This document shows positions 8,035-17,471 of a DNA stretch of 36,810 bases, one piece after another. Location: the NCBI GenBank assembly GCA_024400545.1, contig JAKSMO010000023.1, positions 1 through 36,810 of the forward strand, read 5' to 3'. Below the pieces are notes generated by a model, which was not told the DNA's origin, made no database searches, and saw only the letters and a program-made list of their open reading frames with translations. Numbering within the stretch: the stretch's first letter is position 1; every line of letters begins with the position of its first letter. Source of the DNA: Bacteroidales bacterium (GTDB taxonomy: Bacteria > Bacteroidota > Bacteroidia > Bacteroidales > P3). A program made the translations under genes and the position numbers.

Positions 8035-10371
8035 TTATTTTACAGCCAATTTCTTGGTGATAGTATTGCCAATCTTGATGATATATATGCCTGATTGGCG
8101 GAGATGAATGCGGGTATGGCGGTTCCCGGCAGGGGTGAAGAAGTGCTGACGCCCCAGCATGTCATACACTGCTATGGGGTATTCGTCCAGCATGAGCACG
8201 TCCACCTCCCCGTTGGTCGAGCATACCCGTGCGATATCTTTGCTGTCGGTGTTGAAGATGGCCTCAAACGAGAGGTTCCCATCCACCGTGATGTAGCGGG
8301 GATTAGCCATGTTGCCATCGCTCCATTGCTGAAAGTCTTCGGCGGGCAGAGCTGTGAGGCATACTGTGGCCAGATAGGGGTAATAGGTCTGCTCCGCTTG
8401 GGTCCAGCCCAGTTCGCTCTCCACCTGCACCTGTCCCAATCCGGTGGTGGAGGTGCTGATGGTGTAGCCAATTCTGCTGAAAGTGGCCGTGAGGGTCATG
8501 TCGTCGCTCAGCGTCACAGTGTGGCTCGATTCGCCTCCGTCGCTCCAATTGCCAAATGTGTAGCCTGGCATGGCTATGGCGTTGATGGTGACGGTGGAGC
8601 CTCGCTCATACGTTCCCTGCCCCGAAACAAATCCCATTGATTCGTCATTGCATAGGAGCGTGAGGACGACAGGGTCGGCGATGGCAGTGTTGCTAGTGAT
8701 GAAGGTGCATTCCTCCCACTGGCTAGAGCTGTTGGCATATTGCGCACACACAAATACATGGTAGTTGGTGTTGCTGTTTAGGTCGGTAAGGCTGATGGAG
8801 GTGCTGGTGGTGGAAGTGATGTCGTGCATTAGCGGATTGCTAGTGGTGCCACATGACACAAGGTATCCGGTAAGAGTGTCGTTGGTGGGTGCGCTCCAAC
8901 TGATGGTGGCGCTATTGGCTGTCACATTGCTGGCAGTCAGGTTGGCAACCGTTGATGCCTGGTCTGAGGTGATAGGTTCAAAGATGGCGGTATGAATCTG
9001 GTTGCCACCATTGGGATAAAAATTGCGGATATTGTATCTATTGCCATCGTTCCACTGCTTGAATCGGTAGCCGTGGTTGGCTGTGGCAACGAGGCGCACC
9101 AGGCTATTGGATGAGTAGTTGCCTGAGCCAGTCACGATACCAAATGAGCTGTTGTTGGCCACGGCCGTGATGGTGGTGGGTTGCGCTTCGTTGGGGATAG
9201 TGGCCATGGGTTGAATGCCGATGATGGCATAGTTAGTTTCGCTAAATGTATAGTCGGTGCCTTCGGGACTGAGGGCTCCAATGGCATAATATCCATTGGC
9301 AAATCCGCCCCATCCCCAGTTGAAGTGGAATTTGTCGGTAGCGTCATATCCATCACATATGAAGCTATGGCCGCCACCCCTGTTCGGCTGATGTCCGGCA
9401 TAAATCATGGGCCTGCGTGCATCGAGTTCGGCCTTCAGTGCGGCTATCCATTCATCATCAGTGAAATCTTTTTTTTCAATACAGTTCACCGTATGACTGT
9501 AATAGAAATGGTTGCGCAGAGCTTCTTCGGCTGTGTAATGGGTGGTGGTGGAATTCTGGTTGCCAGTATAGGAGCCTGATCCGTCAAAGCCATATTGCAT
9601 ATGCACGGCTATGCCAATGTTAAAAAGAAGCGAGGAAACATTATATGCTCGTTCATACGTGGATGGCGGGGCATCAAACATCATATCCCATTTAAATATG
9701 GTGTCGGCGAGATGGGTTGTATAGGTGGTTCCGTCCCAGGTATATGAAGGTGTGCCGCAGCCGTGTTCGGGCCATTTCCAGTAATACATAATCTGGCCCA
9801 ACGCTGTGGCCACGCAGCCCGTGGGCGCATGGCGGGTAGTATCACCGTTGGAGTAGAGCGGGGTGTAGAAATTATAGCCATAGCCTTGTGACCATTGAGC
9901 AGTGATTAGTGGGGCAACGCTGTTGTTCGTGTTGGTTTTAGTCAGTGGTTTACTTTGCTTCAATGCTGCCCATTGTTGCTCCACCTGGGGCGATGGCATG
10001 GTATTGTGCAGTCTGTAGTCGCGTATCTGAGATTCGTAGGCCTGCATCCAATCCACAAATTGTTCCGGGTAATCCTCCTCGGGGAATGGACTTTCATCTG
10101 AATAGCCCAAGATGGGTATCACGCAGTCGTCGGCCGACACAATCACAAATCCTCTGCGGTTAGTCGGGGTGAATACATAGACCTCGGTAAAAGGTGTGCC
10201 GTTGGTGATATCCAACAAGGTGTCATTTGCATCTTTGGCCATGTGCATGCCCATCGACTGGGCAAAATTGGTGGCCAGTTGTCGTGCTTGCAATGGGGTC
10301 ACGGGCTTTGCCTTTACGCATCCCATTCCCCATAAAATAGTTAGTAAGCTAATGGTTAGTAGTTTCCTCAT
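8035..10371 (-). CDS. C10 family (streptopain-like) cysteine peptidase with T9SS tail
   Basis: A 778-residue secreted peptidase. MRKLLTISLLTILWGMGCVKA is the signal peptide (GMGC could also act as a lipobox). Residues about 22-150 are a propeptide with the Spi-type pattern (FVIVSADDCVIPILGYS). The catalytic domain has Cys186 in HAPTGCVATALGQIMYYW and His335 in GGGHSFICDGYD, followed by NWGWGG at 351-356. Further domains are InlB-like repeats at about 401-468, an FN3 domain at 475-562, two more InlB-like repeats at 567-708, and a type A T9SS sorting domain at about 712-778 ending GIYIIKIGNTITKKLAVK. It should be exported by Sec, passed through T9SS and attached to the surface or released. Family relatives include streptopain and P. 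gingivalis PrtT. It leads a run of closely spaced genes and has a -7 box about 130 bp upstream. Confidence 0.93.
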   Translation of the reverse strand: MRKLLTISLLTILWGMGCVKAKPVTPLQARQLATNFAQSMGMHMAKDANDTLLDITNGTPFTEVYVFTPTNRRGFVIVSADDCVIPILGYSDESPFPEEDYPEQFVDWMQAYESQIRDYRLHNTMPSPQVEQQWAALKQSKPLTKTNTNNSVAPLITAQWSQGYGYNFYTPLYSNGDTTRHAPTGCVATALGQIMYYWKWPEHGCGTPSYTWDGTTYTTHLADTIFKWDMMFDAPPSTYERAYNVSSLLFNIGIAVHMQYGFDGSGSYTGNQNSTTTHYTAEEALRNHFYYSHTVNCIEKKDFTDDEWIAALKAELDARRPMIYAGHQPNRGGGHSFICDGYDATDKFHFNWGWGGFANGYYAIGALSPEGTDYTFSETNYAIIGIQPMATIPNEAQPTTITAVANNSSFGIVTGSGNYSSNSLVRLVATANHGYRFKQWNDGNRYNIRNFYPNGGNQIHTAIFEPITSDQASTVANLTASNVTANSATISWSAPTNDTLTGYLVSCGTTSNPLMHDITSTTSTSISLTDLNSNTNYHVFVCAQYANSSSQWEECTFITSNTAIADPVVLTLLCNDESMGFVSGQGTYERGSTVTINAIAMPGYTFGNWSDGGESSHTVTLSDDMTLTATFSRIGYTISTSTTGLGQVQVESELGWTQAEQTYYPYLATVCLTALPAEDFQQWSDGNMANPRYITVDGNLSFEAIFNTDSKDIARVCSTNGEVDVLMLDEYPIAVYDMLGRQHFFTPAGNRHTRIHLRQSGIYIIKIGNTITKKLAVK

Positions 10372-10650
10372 GATGTTGTGTTTGCTCTGATTGAGTATAG
10401 GTGGGTACTATATGTTCCATTCTTGAGCTTTGGCAAAATGTCTTGTTTGCACGGTATAGTCCAGTGAGACCTAGTCTCTGTACTCGCTTTGAATGACAAT
10501 GCAAAGATACTAACTTTTTTTTATTTAGATACCTTAATTTGTCCGATGAATGAATAAATTAATAATTTTACTATATGAAGTCTTTGTATTTCAATGCTTT
10601 CTGTGTGCAAATGTTAATTGCCTCATATTCCCCCATACCCCTAAACCAAA
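10372..10650. other. Intergenic gap without gene
   Basis: Apart from the -7 box at 10502-10509 the gap between the two large minus-strand genes holds AT-rich sequence with no coding region. It presumably forms the 5' leader of the C10 peptidase transcript. No conserved RNA was recognised. Confidence 0.6.
10502..10509 (-). promoter_or_regulatory. Candidate Bacteroidetes -7 box for the C10 peptidase operon
   Basis: Minus-strand TATCTTTG matches TAnnTTTG and lies about 130 bp upstream of the peptidase ATG in an AT-rich gap. A convincing -33 TTTG was not found at the usual spacing. Confidence 0.45.
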
Positions 10651-10678
10651 AAAGCCCCGAGATTGCTCTCGGGGCTTT
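10651..10678 (-). terminator. Intrinsic terminator of the 1835-residue protein gene
   Basis: A perfect 12-bp stem AAAGCCCCGAGA/TCTCGGGGCTTT with a 4-base loop, followed on the minus strand by a run of Ts. It lies 25 bp beyond the stop codon at 10703. Confidence 0.85.
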
Positions 10679-10702
10679 GTTATAGCGTATCACTCAAGGT
10701 GA

Positions 10703-13700
10703 TTAGCGGACAACCACGCGGCGAGCAGCCTGGCGGCCTACCTGCACGAGATAGACACCGGTGTGCTGAACTGCGAAGGTCACTTCCTCGCCGTTAGCCT
10801 GGCGCTGAGCAACAAGGCGGCCTACTGCATCGAAGATGCGGACGTTCTGGCTCTCGGCACCACGAACAACGATCTGGTTGCTGCGGCTGAAGATAGTGAT
10901 ATTGTCTGCATTGACATCATCGATACCAATGATGATGGGTTCAACGGTGACGTCGGCGGTGAGGCTGACGTTCTCGGTGCCCATTACAAAGGTGTAAACA
11001 GCATCGGTGGAAACGAGCTCGCCGTTGACATACCAGCCGTTGAAGGTGATGGCCATTGCATCAAAATCAACATCGATAGCGGTGAAGGTAACGGTTACAT
11101 CGTCGCCCTCCTGATAGAAGCCTGCGCCTTCGAGGGTGTAGTACTCGCTAGCCTCGTTGGTGAAGGAAACCTCGTAGGTGGGGATAGCCTCGAAGTTGGC
11201 AGTGATGTCGATGGTGAGACCGGCTGCCATTTCGGGGATAGTGACACTGACGGGATTCTCGGTGTAGGTGAAGGTCTGGCCCATCACGTTGACATTCCAA
11301 CCAATGAAGCGGAAGCCCTCGTTGGCGATAGCCTCGGCGTTAACGGTAGTGTTGACATCGTAGGTGTAGGTACCAGCAGCGGGATTGGTAGTACCCATGG
11401 TGAAGTCGTTCACGGTGAGGTTGACGGTAACGGGGTTGAGAGCGAAGTAAGCAGTGTAGGTAGCATCGCCAGTTACAACAACATTGCGAACAGCGTTGGT
11501 GTCGCCATCGTTCCACTGTACGAAACGGTGGTTGAAGGCGGGAGTGGCGGTGAGGGTAGCGGTGGTGTTGTAAGCGTAAACGCCAGCGCCGGTAACGGTA
11601 CCCATATCGTCGTTGTTGCTGTTAACGGTGAGGGTGTAGTTGTTAGCCTCAAAGTTGGCAACAACATAGATGTGCTGGCCGGCAAGCATTGCGGGAACCA
11701 TCTGAGCGATGGGGTTGAAGCTGCTGGTGTCGGTCATGCCCATAGCCGAAACAGTGTAGTTGACAAAGTGGTAGCCAGTGTTGGCATAAGCCATAGCATT
11801 CATTACGTCGCCCACCTGGAAGGTGTAGATGCCGGCAGCGGGAACGGTGTAGCCCATAACGGTATCGTTGTAGCTGAGGGTAACGGTAACGGGGTTGAAT
11901 GCGAAGGTGGCGGTGAAGGTGGTGTCGCTGGTAACAACGAAAGTGCGAGTCATATTGGTGTCGCCATCGGTCCATTCAACAAAGTGGCTGTTGGAAGAAG
12001 GCATGGCAGTGAGGGTAACGGTGTCGCCTGCATTGTAGATACCACCGCCGAGAACGGTACCCATCAGGATGTCGTTGGTGTTGGTAGTAACGGTGTAGGT
12101 GATGATGGGCTCGGGCTCGGAGCAGGAAGCTACGAAAGAGGCAACGAGGCCGCCGTCGGGCTCTACCTCGGAAGCGATGAGACCGTTGAAGCTGTTATAG
12201 ACATTGAAGCTGACTTCGTCGTCGTAGCTACCGGTGTTCCAAACGAGGTTGTAGGTACGGTCGGGGCATACAGAGACGAAAATGCTGTCGGCCAAGCCGT
12301 AAGAAAGCTGAGCAGTGCCAACAACGGTGTTGAGTGCGGAGTCAACCACGTCGAGGCTGCCGCCGTTCCAACCATCGCCATAAGAGTCAATCATCTCGAT
12401 CTTGATGTAGCACATATCCTCGAGAGCGCAGTTAGCAGTGGTGAAGGTGGTAGCAGCGGACCAGATGCTTTCGTCGTCGGCACCGCAAACAGCCTTAACC
12501 ATTACCTGATAAGTGGTAGCGGCATTGAGGCCGTTGAGGGTGATGCTGTTGGTGCTGGCGTTGACGAGGGTCATGTTGGTGTCGCCCACTTCGGCGTAAG
12601 CCACCACGAAGGAGTTCTGAGTGTTGTCGAGGAGGCTCCAGGTGATGTCGGCAGAAGTGTTGGAGATGTTGGAGGCAATAACGCCGGTAACAGGCGAACA
12701 AGCGGGAGCTGCGGTCACATGCAGGGTGTAGTCGTGAACGATAGTGTAGCTGCTAGCGGGGCAGGGATTAGCGTTGGCTGCACTTGCAAAAGACTCGAAG
12801 TAGCTGTCATAGTAGCTGTCGGAGCCGGCAATACGCATGCGGTAGTAGCCGGTGTCGGCGGTGCTGGGGATAGAGAATGTAGCGTTGAGGGTAGTGGGGT
12901 TGGTGGCAGAAGATTCGCCAACATAAACCACCTCGTTACTGTCGAAGGTAAGGTTGTTGTTCCAGTCAACCCAGATAATGGTACCATAGGTGTAACCAGT
13001 CTGGTAAGTGATGTTGACATCGGCAATGGTGCCGGCAGCAACTGCGCCTACCATATTGTAGTAGTTACCATAGTAAGGTGCAGCGGTGGGGCGGGTGGTG
13101 TTGTCAACCACTTCGCTGCCCATACCGAACTGGAGGCGGGTGATACCCTGGCCGTCAACAGAGGTGGGAGCGGGCTGGCAGTAGCCGGTGAAGGCCTGTG
13201 CGGGGAGGCTCCAGTAGCTCATGTTCTCGCCACATACTGATCTTACAAAGAAGTTGTAGGTGGTTTCGGCATTGAGGCCGGAAATGAGGGCGGTGGTGTC
13301 GAAAACATGAATGGTGTCCATGAGTTCGGGGTTGGTGCCGATACCGTAAGCCACAACATACTCGGCAGCGGTGCCGTTCCAGCTGAGGCTAGCGCTGTTG
13401 GCGCTCTCGGTCTGAGCTGCGAGGTCGGTGGGAATGGGGCAGTTGTTGATTTCGCGAATCATGATATTGTCGATGAAGACAGAGCCATTGCCGTAGTTGG
13501 CCACGGTGTAGAACTGGATCATGATGGTGTCGCCAGCATAGCTGCTGAGGTCGATAGAACGGCTGGACCAGTTGCCGGGATCGCTGTAGCTGTTGCCGTT
13601 GCCGTCGTGGTAGAGGGTGTCAACATCGGTAAAGGTGTCGCCGTGGTCGTTAGAAATTCTAACGTAAACAGCACCCGAAGAAGCGTGGTGTGAATAGTCG

Positions 13701-16210
13701 AAGACGAGCTCGCGGTTGAGGCTGTCAAGCACGATAGCAGGGCTATTGGTGGTAGCAACGCCGCTCTGTACAAAATAGTTGTACATGCGCATCATCTTAT
13801 TACCATTGTAGGTGTAGGTACCCCAAATGTAGTGGGGGTTGCTGTTCATAGTGGTAGAGGTAGAAGCGCTATTGTCCCAACAGAGGGGCACCATGTTGTT
13901 GTCCTGACTTTCGAAATTCTCGGCATAGTCGGTGGCTTTCTCGCAGGGGAGTTCATATACCTCGAGGTCGTCGAAGTAAGTAGCGTTGCCGTAGGAAGAA
14001 GTACCCTGGATAAGGATGTATTTGTTGCCATTGGCCTCGATGGGGAACTGGTAGTTATACCAGCCGGAAGCGGCTTCGGCGGGAGCAGCACCGTAGTGGC
14101 GGTGTACTTCGCCCAGGAAGGTAGCGCCAGTGGTGTCGTCGGCATTGGGCGAGAGCCACAGCTTGATGCCCTCCAAGGGATATGTGGCAGCGATCTGGCG
14201 ATAAACCCATACGGAAACGGCGTATTTGCCGGTACGGTCGATGGGGAGTCTCTGGGTGCTCATCCAGCTGGAGGTACCGTTGGCCTGATCCTGCAGGGTC
14301 ATGGCACGGGCGCCGGAGTGCTTGAAGGTGGTAGAAGTCTTGTAAGGCTGAGTCTTCACACCGGAGCCGGTGGCCTGGTAGAACCAACCCATGGTCCAGC
14401 AGTCGGGAATCTCGTCGCCGCTGAGGGCTTCGAAGTCTTCAACGAAGATGGGGGTGGCGGCAGTCTCGCAAGGAGTCTTGAAAGTGCCAGCAAACGACCA
14501 AGCGCTGGTGTCGCCCTCGCCGCAGATAGCGCGAACGTAAGCGAAATAGTTGGTGTTGGAGGTAAGACCGTAGATGGATTTGGTGTTGCTAGTGGCCGAA
14601 ACGATGCTCATGCTGTCGAGGTCGTTAACGGTGCCATAAGCCACCTGGAACTGGTTCTGGGTGGAGTCGCGCAGAGCCCAGGTAAGGGTTGCGGAGGTAG
14701 TGGCAACAGCTGCGGTGGTGGGAGCCTCGGTCTTCACGCAGGTGGGAACCTGGGTCAGCTCGATATCGTCGATATAGTTGTAGCTGTAGCTATAGTTGGC
14801 AGTGGAGATATTGCGGAAGGCAATATACTGGCCAGCACCGGTATAGTTGTTGAAATAAATTTCGTGATACTGGAAAGCGGTGGTGCTGGTGTTGATGATG
14901 GTGTCGATGGGAGTAAAGGTGCTCTCGTCGAGCAGGTTGCTCATCACACCCACGATGAGGGGATAGGTGGCGCTGGTCTGTTTCAGCCAGAAGCTGAGAA
15001 CGGTGTTGTTTACATTGTCAACACCGGGCATGGCCAGGATACCACGATAATACATGCGCAAGCTGTAGCTGCCGGAGTGGGCGTTGGAGGCGCCGTAATA
15101 GATCTGAGGACGAGTGGAGGCGGTCATAACCACATCTTCGTGAGCCAGCGTCCAGCAGTCGGGCATAACGCCGGTGGCTGCGGTGGTAGCGGTGGTAGCA
15201 TCGTCGAAGTTGTTGGTGTAAGGCAGGACTACATTGTCGCAAGGAGTAGTGAAAGTGATCACGCGAGCATCGCTAGTGTCGCCCTCGCCGCAAATACTAC
15301 GAACGGAAACAGTGTAGGTAGTGTTGGGTGAAAGCATAGGCAGTACGCCGGTTGCGATGGGGAATGCCATCTCGCTGATGCCCATCACAGCGGGAGAGAT
15401 AGTGGCATGCCACTGGGTCTCAGTGCCGCCGGGAACAATCTGGAAGCTGGCAGAATTGCTGCTCATGCTCACGATGTTCAAGCTCTGGGGCTTGGGGCAG
15501 GAGATAATGGGGCGAGTGAAGGTATAGTAGGTGTAGGCAGCGGGCCAGGTGCCGGATGCCCAGGTGGTGGAAGAGCCGCTGGTGAAGTGGGTTCCGTTGC
15601 CGGACTGGTCGATAATCCAACCGTCGGAAGAATTGACGCAGAGTCCTTTCTGGTGAGTGGTGTTGGGGGCAACAGCAGGGTAGTCGCCGAAAACAACATC
15701 GATGTTACCGTTGCTGTAGAGGTGCACCTGATAGCTGTAGAACTGGTTGCGGGTGGTGCTGTTGTAGGTGCCCAGGCAGAACTCAACCACCAACAGAGAG
15801 TCGCCAAAGTTTTGGTAACGAAGGTGGTGTGCGGCAACAAGAAAGTAACCGTCGCAACCCAGGAAGTTGATCTTGGGCGAGTTGGTGTTGGAATTGGAAG
15901 AACTGAAAGGTGTGGTGTAGGAACCAGTACCCGTTACAGTAGGACCAAGGCGGAGGTTACCGTCGGAGTTGACCGAGAACTGGGTGAACACGTCCTCGCC
16001 AAAGGGAAAACTGAAGCCAATGCTCTGCAAAGGAGAAGCATAGCTGTCGGCATCCGCAGTGTTGGAGACATCGGTGTAGGAGGTCAGCGTAATCCATTTG
16101 CTGGCATCCGTACCGGTGGTGAATGTGTAGTCGCCAAGCGACTGCGCATTCATGCCCATAGCCACCAACAAGGCGGCTACAAACATCAGACTTTGTACAA
16201 ATCTTTTCAT
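10703..16210 (-). CDS. Giant modular T9SS-secreted protein (FN3, jelly-roll, GEVED-like, InlB-like repeats)
   Basis: Read from the ATG at 16208-16210 the protein has 1835 residues; MKRFVQSLMFVAALLVAMG plus MNAQ is a good signal peptide, whereas an open frame extending upstream to 16471 would bury it. Modules in order: N-terminal beta domain to about 220; FN3 domains at about 225-315, 490-575, 920-1005 and 1160-1250; three MAM/jelly-roll-like modules starting near 323, 580 and 755, each opened by a Cys and an Y-x-x-x-F-(D/E) motif; a GEVED-like domain about 1030-1130 (VDWNNNLTFDSNE); a DSYGDGWNG module near 1275; InlB-like repeats 1370-1700; T9SS type A tail about 1765-1835 (VYLVQVGRQAARRVVVR). 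FN3 units share ICGEGDTS. Likely a cell-surface or secreted adhesin. No catalytic residues were recognised. It has its own promoter and terminator, so it is monocistronic. Confidence 0.9.
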   Translation of the reverse strand: MKRFVQSLMFVAALLVAMGMNAQSLGDYTFTTGTDASKWITLTSYTDVSNTADADSYASPLQSIGFSFPFGEDVFTQFSVNSDGNLRLGPTVTGTGSYTTPFSSSNSNTNSPKINFLGCDGYFLVAAHHLRYQNFGDSLLVVEFCLGTYNSTTRNQFYSYQVHLYSNGNIDVVFGDYPAVAPNTTHQKGLCVNSSDGWIIDQSGNGTHFTSGSSTTWASGTWPAAYTYYTFTRPIISCPKPQSLNIVSMSSNSASFQIVPGGTETQWHATISPAVMGISEMAFPIATGVLPMLSPNTTYTVSVRSICGEGDTSDARVITFTTPCDNVVLPYTNNFDDATTATTAATGVMPDCWTLAHEDVVMTASTRPQIYYGASNAHSGSYSLRMYYRGILAMPGVDNVNNTVLSFWLKQTSATYPLIVGVMSNLLDESTFTPIDTIINTSTTAFQYHEIYFNNYTGAGQYIAFRNISTANYSYSYNYIDDIELTQVPTCVKTEAPTTAAVATTSATLTWALRDSTQNQFQVAYGTVNDLDSMSIVSATSNTKSIYGLTSNTNYFAYVRAICGEGDTSAWSFAGTFKTPCETAATPIFVEDFEALSGDEIPDCWTMGWFYQATGSGVKTQPYKTSTTFKHSGARAMTLQDQANGTSSWMSTQRLPIDRTGKYAVSVWVYRQIAATYPLEGIKLWLSPNADDTTGATFLGEVHRHYGAAPAEAASGWYNYQFPIEANGNKYILIQGTSSYGNATYFDDLEVYELPCEKATDYAENFESQDNNMVPLCWDNSASTSTTMNSNPHYIWGTYTYNGNKMMRMYNYFVQSGVATTNSPAIVLDSLNRELVFDYSHHASSGAVYVRISNDHGDTFTDVDTLYHDGNGNSYSDPGNWSSRSIDLSSYAGDTIMIQFYTVANYGNGSVFIDNIMIREINNCPIPTDLAAQTESANSASLSWNGTAAEYVVAYGIGTNPELMDTIHVFDTTALISGLNAETTYNFFVRSVCGENMSYWSLPAQAFTGYCQPAPTSVDGQGITRLQFGMGSEVVDNTTRPTAAPYYGNYYNMVGAVAAGTIADVNITYQTGYTYGTIIWVDWNNNLTFDSNEVVYVGESSATNPTTLNATFSIPSTADTGYYRMRIAGSDSYYDSYFESFASAANANPCPASSYTIVHDYTLHVTAAPACSPVTGVIASNISNTSADITWSLLDNTQNSFVVAYAEVGDTNMTLVNASTNSITLNGLNAATTYQVMVKAVCGADDESIWSAATTFTTANCALEDMCYIKIEMIDSYGDGWNGGSLDVVDSALNTVVGTAQLSYGLADSIFVSVCPDRTYNLVWNTGSYDDEVSFNVYNSFNGLIASEVEPDGGLVASFVASCSEPEPIITYTVTTNTNDILMGTVLGGGIYNAGDTVTLTAMPSSNSHFVEWTDGDTNMTRTFVVTSDTTFTATFAFNPVTVTLSYNDTVMGYTVPAAGIYTFQVGDVMNAMAYANTGYHFVNYTVSAMGMTDTSSFNPIAQMVPAMLAGQHIYVVANFEANNYTLTVNSNNDDMGTVTGAGVYAYNTTATLTATPAFNHRFVQWNDGDTNAVRNVVVTGDATYTAYFALNPVTVNLTVNDFTMGTTNPAAGTYTYDVNTTVNAEAIANEGFRFIGWNVNVMGQTFTYTENPVSVTIPEMAAGLTIDITANFEAIPTYEVSFTNEASEYYTLEGAGFYQEGDDVTVTFTAIDVDFDAMAITFNGWYVNGELVSTDAVYTFVMGTENVSLTADVTVEPIIIGIDDVNADNITIFSRSNQIVVRGAESQNVRIFDAVGRLVAQRQANGEEVTFAVQHTGVYLVQVGRQAARRVVVR
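11191..12110 (-). repeat. Tandem 460-bp coding repeat (two units)
   Basis: Within the giant protein gene, two adjacent units of about 460 bp (153 residues) repeat with recognisable DNA identity, for instance CAAAGTTGGCA at 11650 against CGAAGTTGGCA at 11191. Each unit joins an InlB-like half (GTV-x-G-x-G-x-Y, F-x-x-W-x-DGDTN) to a second half containing PAAG-x-Y and ending in ANFEA. The repeat should be prone to unit gain or loss by recombination. Confidence 0.7.
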
Positions 16211-16365
16211 TTTGGATGATTTTTGTTTATAATTAAGTTGATAAAATTTTGTTCTAATGCTGGGAGATGGACAATATTTTGGGAGTGGTTGGAGCGCAGA
16301 GATAGTGTGCAAGTGGCTGAATATTATCAATATTCCTTTCGGAGGCAAATGTCCAATACAACCAA

Positions 16366-16398
16366 CAAAAATACGCATCTTTTTTATTCTATCAACAA
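16366..16398 (-). promoter_or_regulatory. Candidate promoter of the giant T9SS protein gene
   Basis: On the minus strand a TTG-containing -33 region (16393-16398) is followed after 19 bp by TATTTTTG (16366-16373), matching TAnnTTTG. This predicts a leader of roughly 150 nt before the ATG at 16210. Confidence 0.5.
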
Positions 16399-16471
16399 TA
16401 AAATCTGTCCCGCATCCAAAAAGTTGTGAACAATCAGTTGAAAACCATTTTTTATGATGTAGTCCAACCAA

Positions 16472-17017
16472 GGCTGGCCCAAGCCGTGCGGCGGCTCCGC
16501 AGCAACTCCACTTTTGTGCCCATTCTCAAGCAAATCCAAAAGTCTATTGGTTGCAATACGTTTACGCTAATAATACGGAACATGTGGGATGGATAAGGGA
16601 CTTGATGTGGAACTTGGGCGGTGCTGCGCCGAAAGTGGGGCGGAGTTGCGTCGCTGATGGCGCTTTGGGGGTCGTGATGGGGGGCATGACCACGGCGGAA
16701 TTGGAGCGGAGCTTCTTCGGAGCTTCTTCGGAGGTAGAGTGGGATGGGAGCGCGGTGGGCGAGGTGCTGACTGGAGGGTGGGGGAGGGGTGGTTTGGGGG
16801 CGTAAATTGAGTCGTATTTAGGGAGACGAATCGGGGTGTTTTTTGAGCGGATTTTGGAACTTGGTATGGATAAGGGTTGGAAGGCGAAAATGCAAAAACT
16901 GACAAAAATCGAAAAAAAGTGGATTGTGAGTGGCTGACGCCGTTTTTGGGGGTGAAATGGGGGAGATTGTTATTTGCTTGCTATCAGTGGTTTGCAGTTT
17001 TGCTGCTGTTGGCCGTG
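16472..17017. other. Gene-poor, G-rich intergenic stretch
   Basis: No supported gene. The plus strand is strongly G-rich between about 16610 and 16805 and is stop-free in one frame for about 117 codons (16455-16805), but the translation is low in complexity and matches nothing I know. The opposite strand gives a proline-rich translation that is equally unconvincing. An 11-bp tandem repeat CGGAGCTTCTT occurs twice at 16707-16728. It may be decayed DNA. Confidence 0.5.
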
Positions 17018-17141
17018 CCACGTTTTGACAGCAAAAAATCAACTTTTCTATTTTTGTACATTCAAAAAATTGGGGGGTTAACCCCCTCAATAAAAAAAAT
17101 GACAAAATACAATACTCGATAAATATGCTGTCAAAACGTGG
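17018..17141. repeat. 124-bp element bounded by perfect 15-bp inverted repeats
   Basis: CCACGTTTTGACAGC (17018-17032) and GCTGTCAAAACGTGG (17127-17141) are exact reverse complements. The AT-rich interior contains a loopless palindrome GGGGGTTAACCCCC at 17073-17086. No ORF fits inside. The layout resembles a MITE or a large hairpin; a target-site duplication is not clear. Confidence 0.65.
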
Positions 17142-17326
17142 ATAGTGTGTTAAAATTTACTTAACATCATAAGGCGTGGAAGCGGTGTTTTGAGGGGTTG
17201 CGAGGGCAAAAGGAAGGGGACTAGGTTGGGAGGAAATTGCGGTGGGCAAAGGGGGCGTGGGGAGCCCTTGCGCCCCGCGCTGGAGCGGTAGGAAAAGGGA
17301 GGGTTGAAATATGGTGAAAAAATAAT
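17142..17326. other. Intergenic stretch upstream of the operon promoter
   Basis: No gene seen. It holds a G-rich segment with a possible hairpin GGGGCG (17252-17257) / CGCCCC (17271-17276) and then AT-rich sequence leading into the promoter at 17327. Confidence 0.5.
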
Positions 17327-17357
17327 TTTGTCGGTTGAAGAAAAATGCGTAATTTTG
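17327..17357 (+). promoter_or_regulatory. Bacteroidetes-type promoter of the three-gene operon
   Basis: TTTG at 17327-17330 is followed after a 19-bp spacer by TAATTTTG at 17350-17357, which fits the -33 TTTG / -7 TAnnTTTG pattern. A second TAATTTTG at 17323-17330 could act as an alternative -7. The predicted start site leaves a long leader of about 250 nt before the ATG at 17615. Confidence 0.6.
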
Positions 17358-17471
17358 CATAAAATTTGTTAATGTACTTATTGGGCTGCAAGTTAAAAAT
17401 GTGGCTCGCAAAATGCTGGTTATTAATTTTATAAATATAGGCGTTGAAAATAATAAAATAAATTAAAAACC

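Noticed and set aside
10763-15331. Long plus-strand ORFs (up to 825 codons) opposite the giant T9SS protein gene
   Set aside because: They mirror codon bias of the real minus-strand gene; translations are Gly/Val/Asn-rich with no domains, while the opposite strand gives a signal peptide, FN3 modules and a sorting domain.
16211-16471. Extending the giant T9SS protein to an upstream start
   Set aside because: The extra 87 residues would precede a clear signal peptide and run over the candidate promoter.
16707-16728. Tandem CGGAGCTTCTT as a functional repeat
   Set aside because: Only two copies in a low-complexity region; probably slippage.
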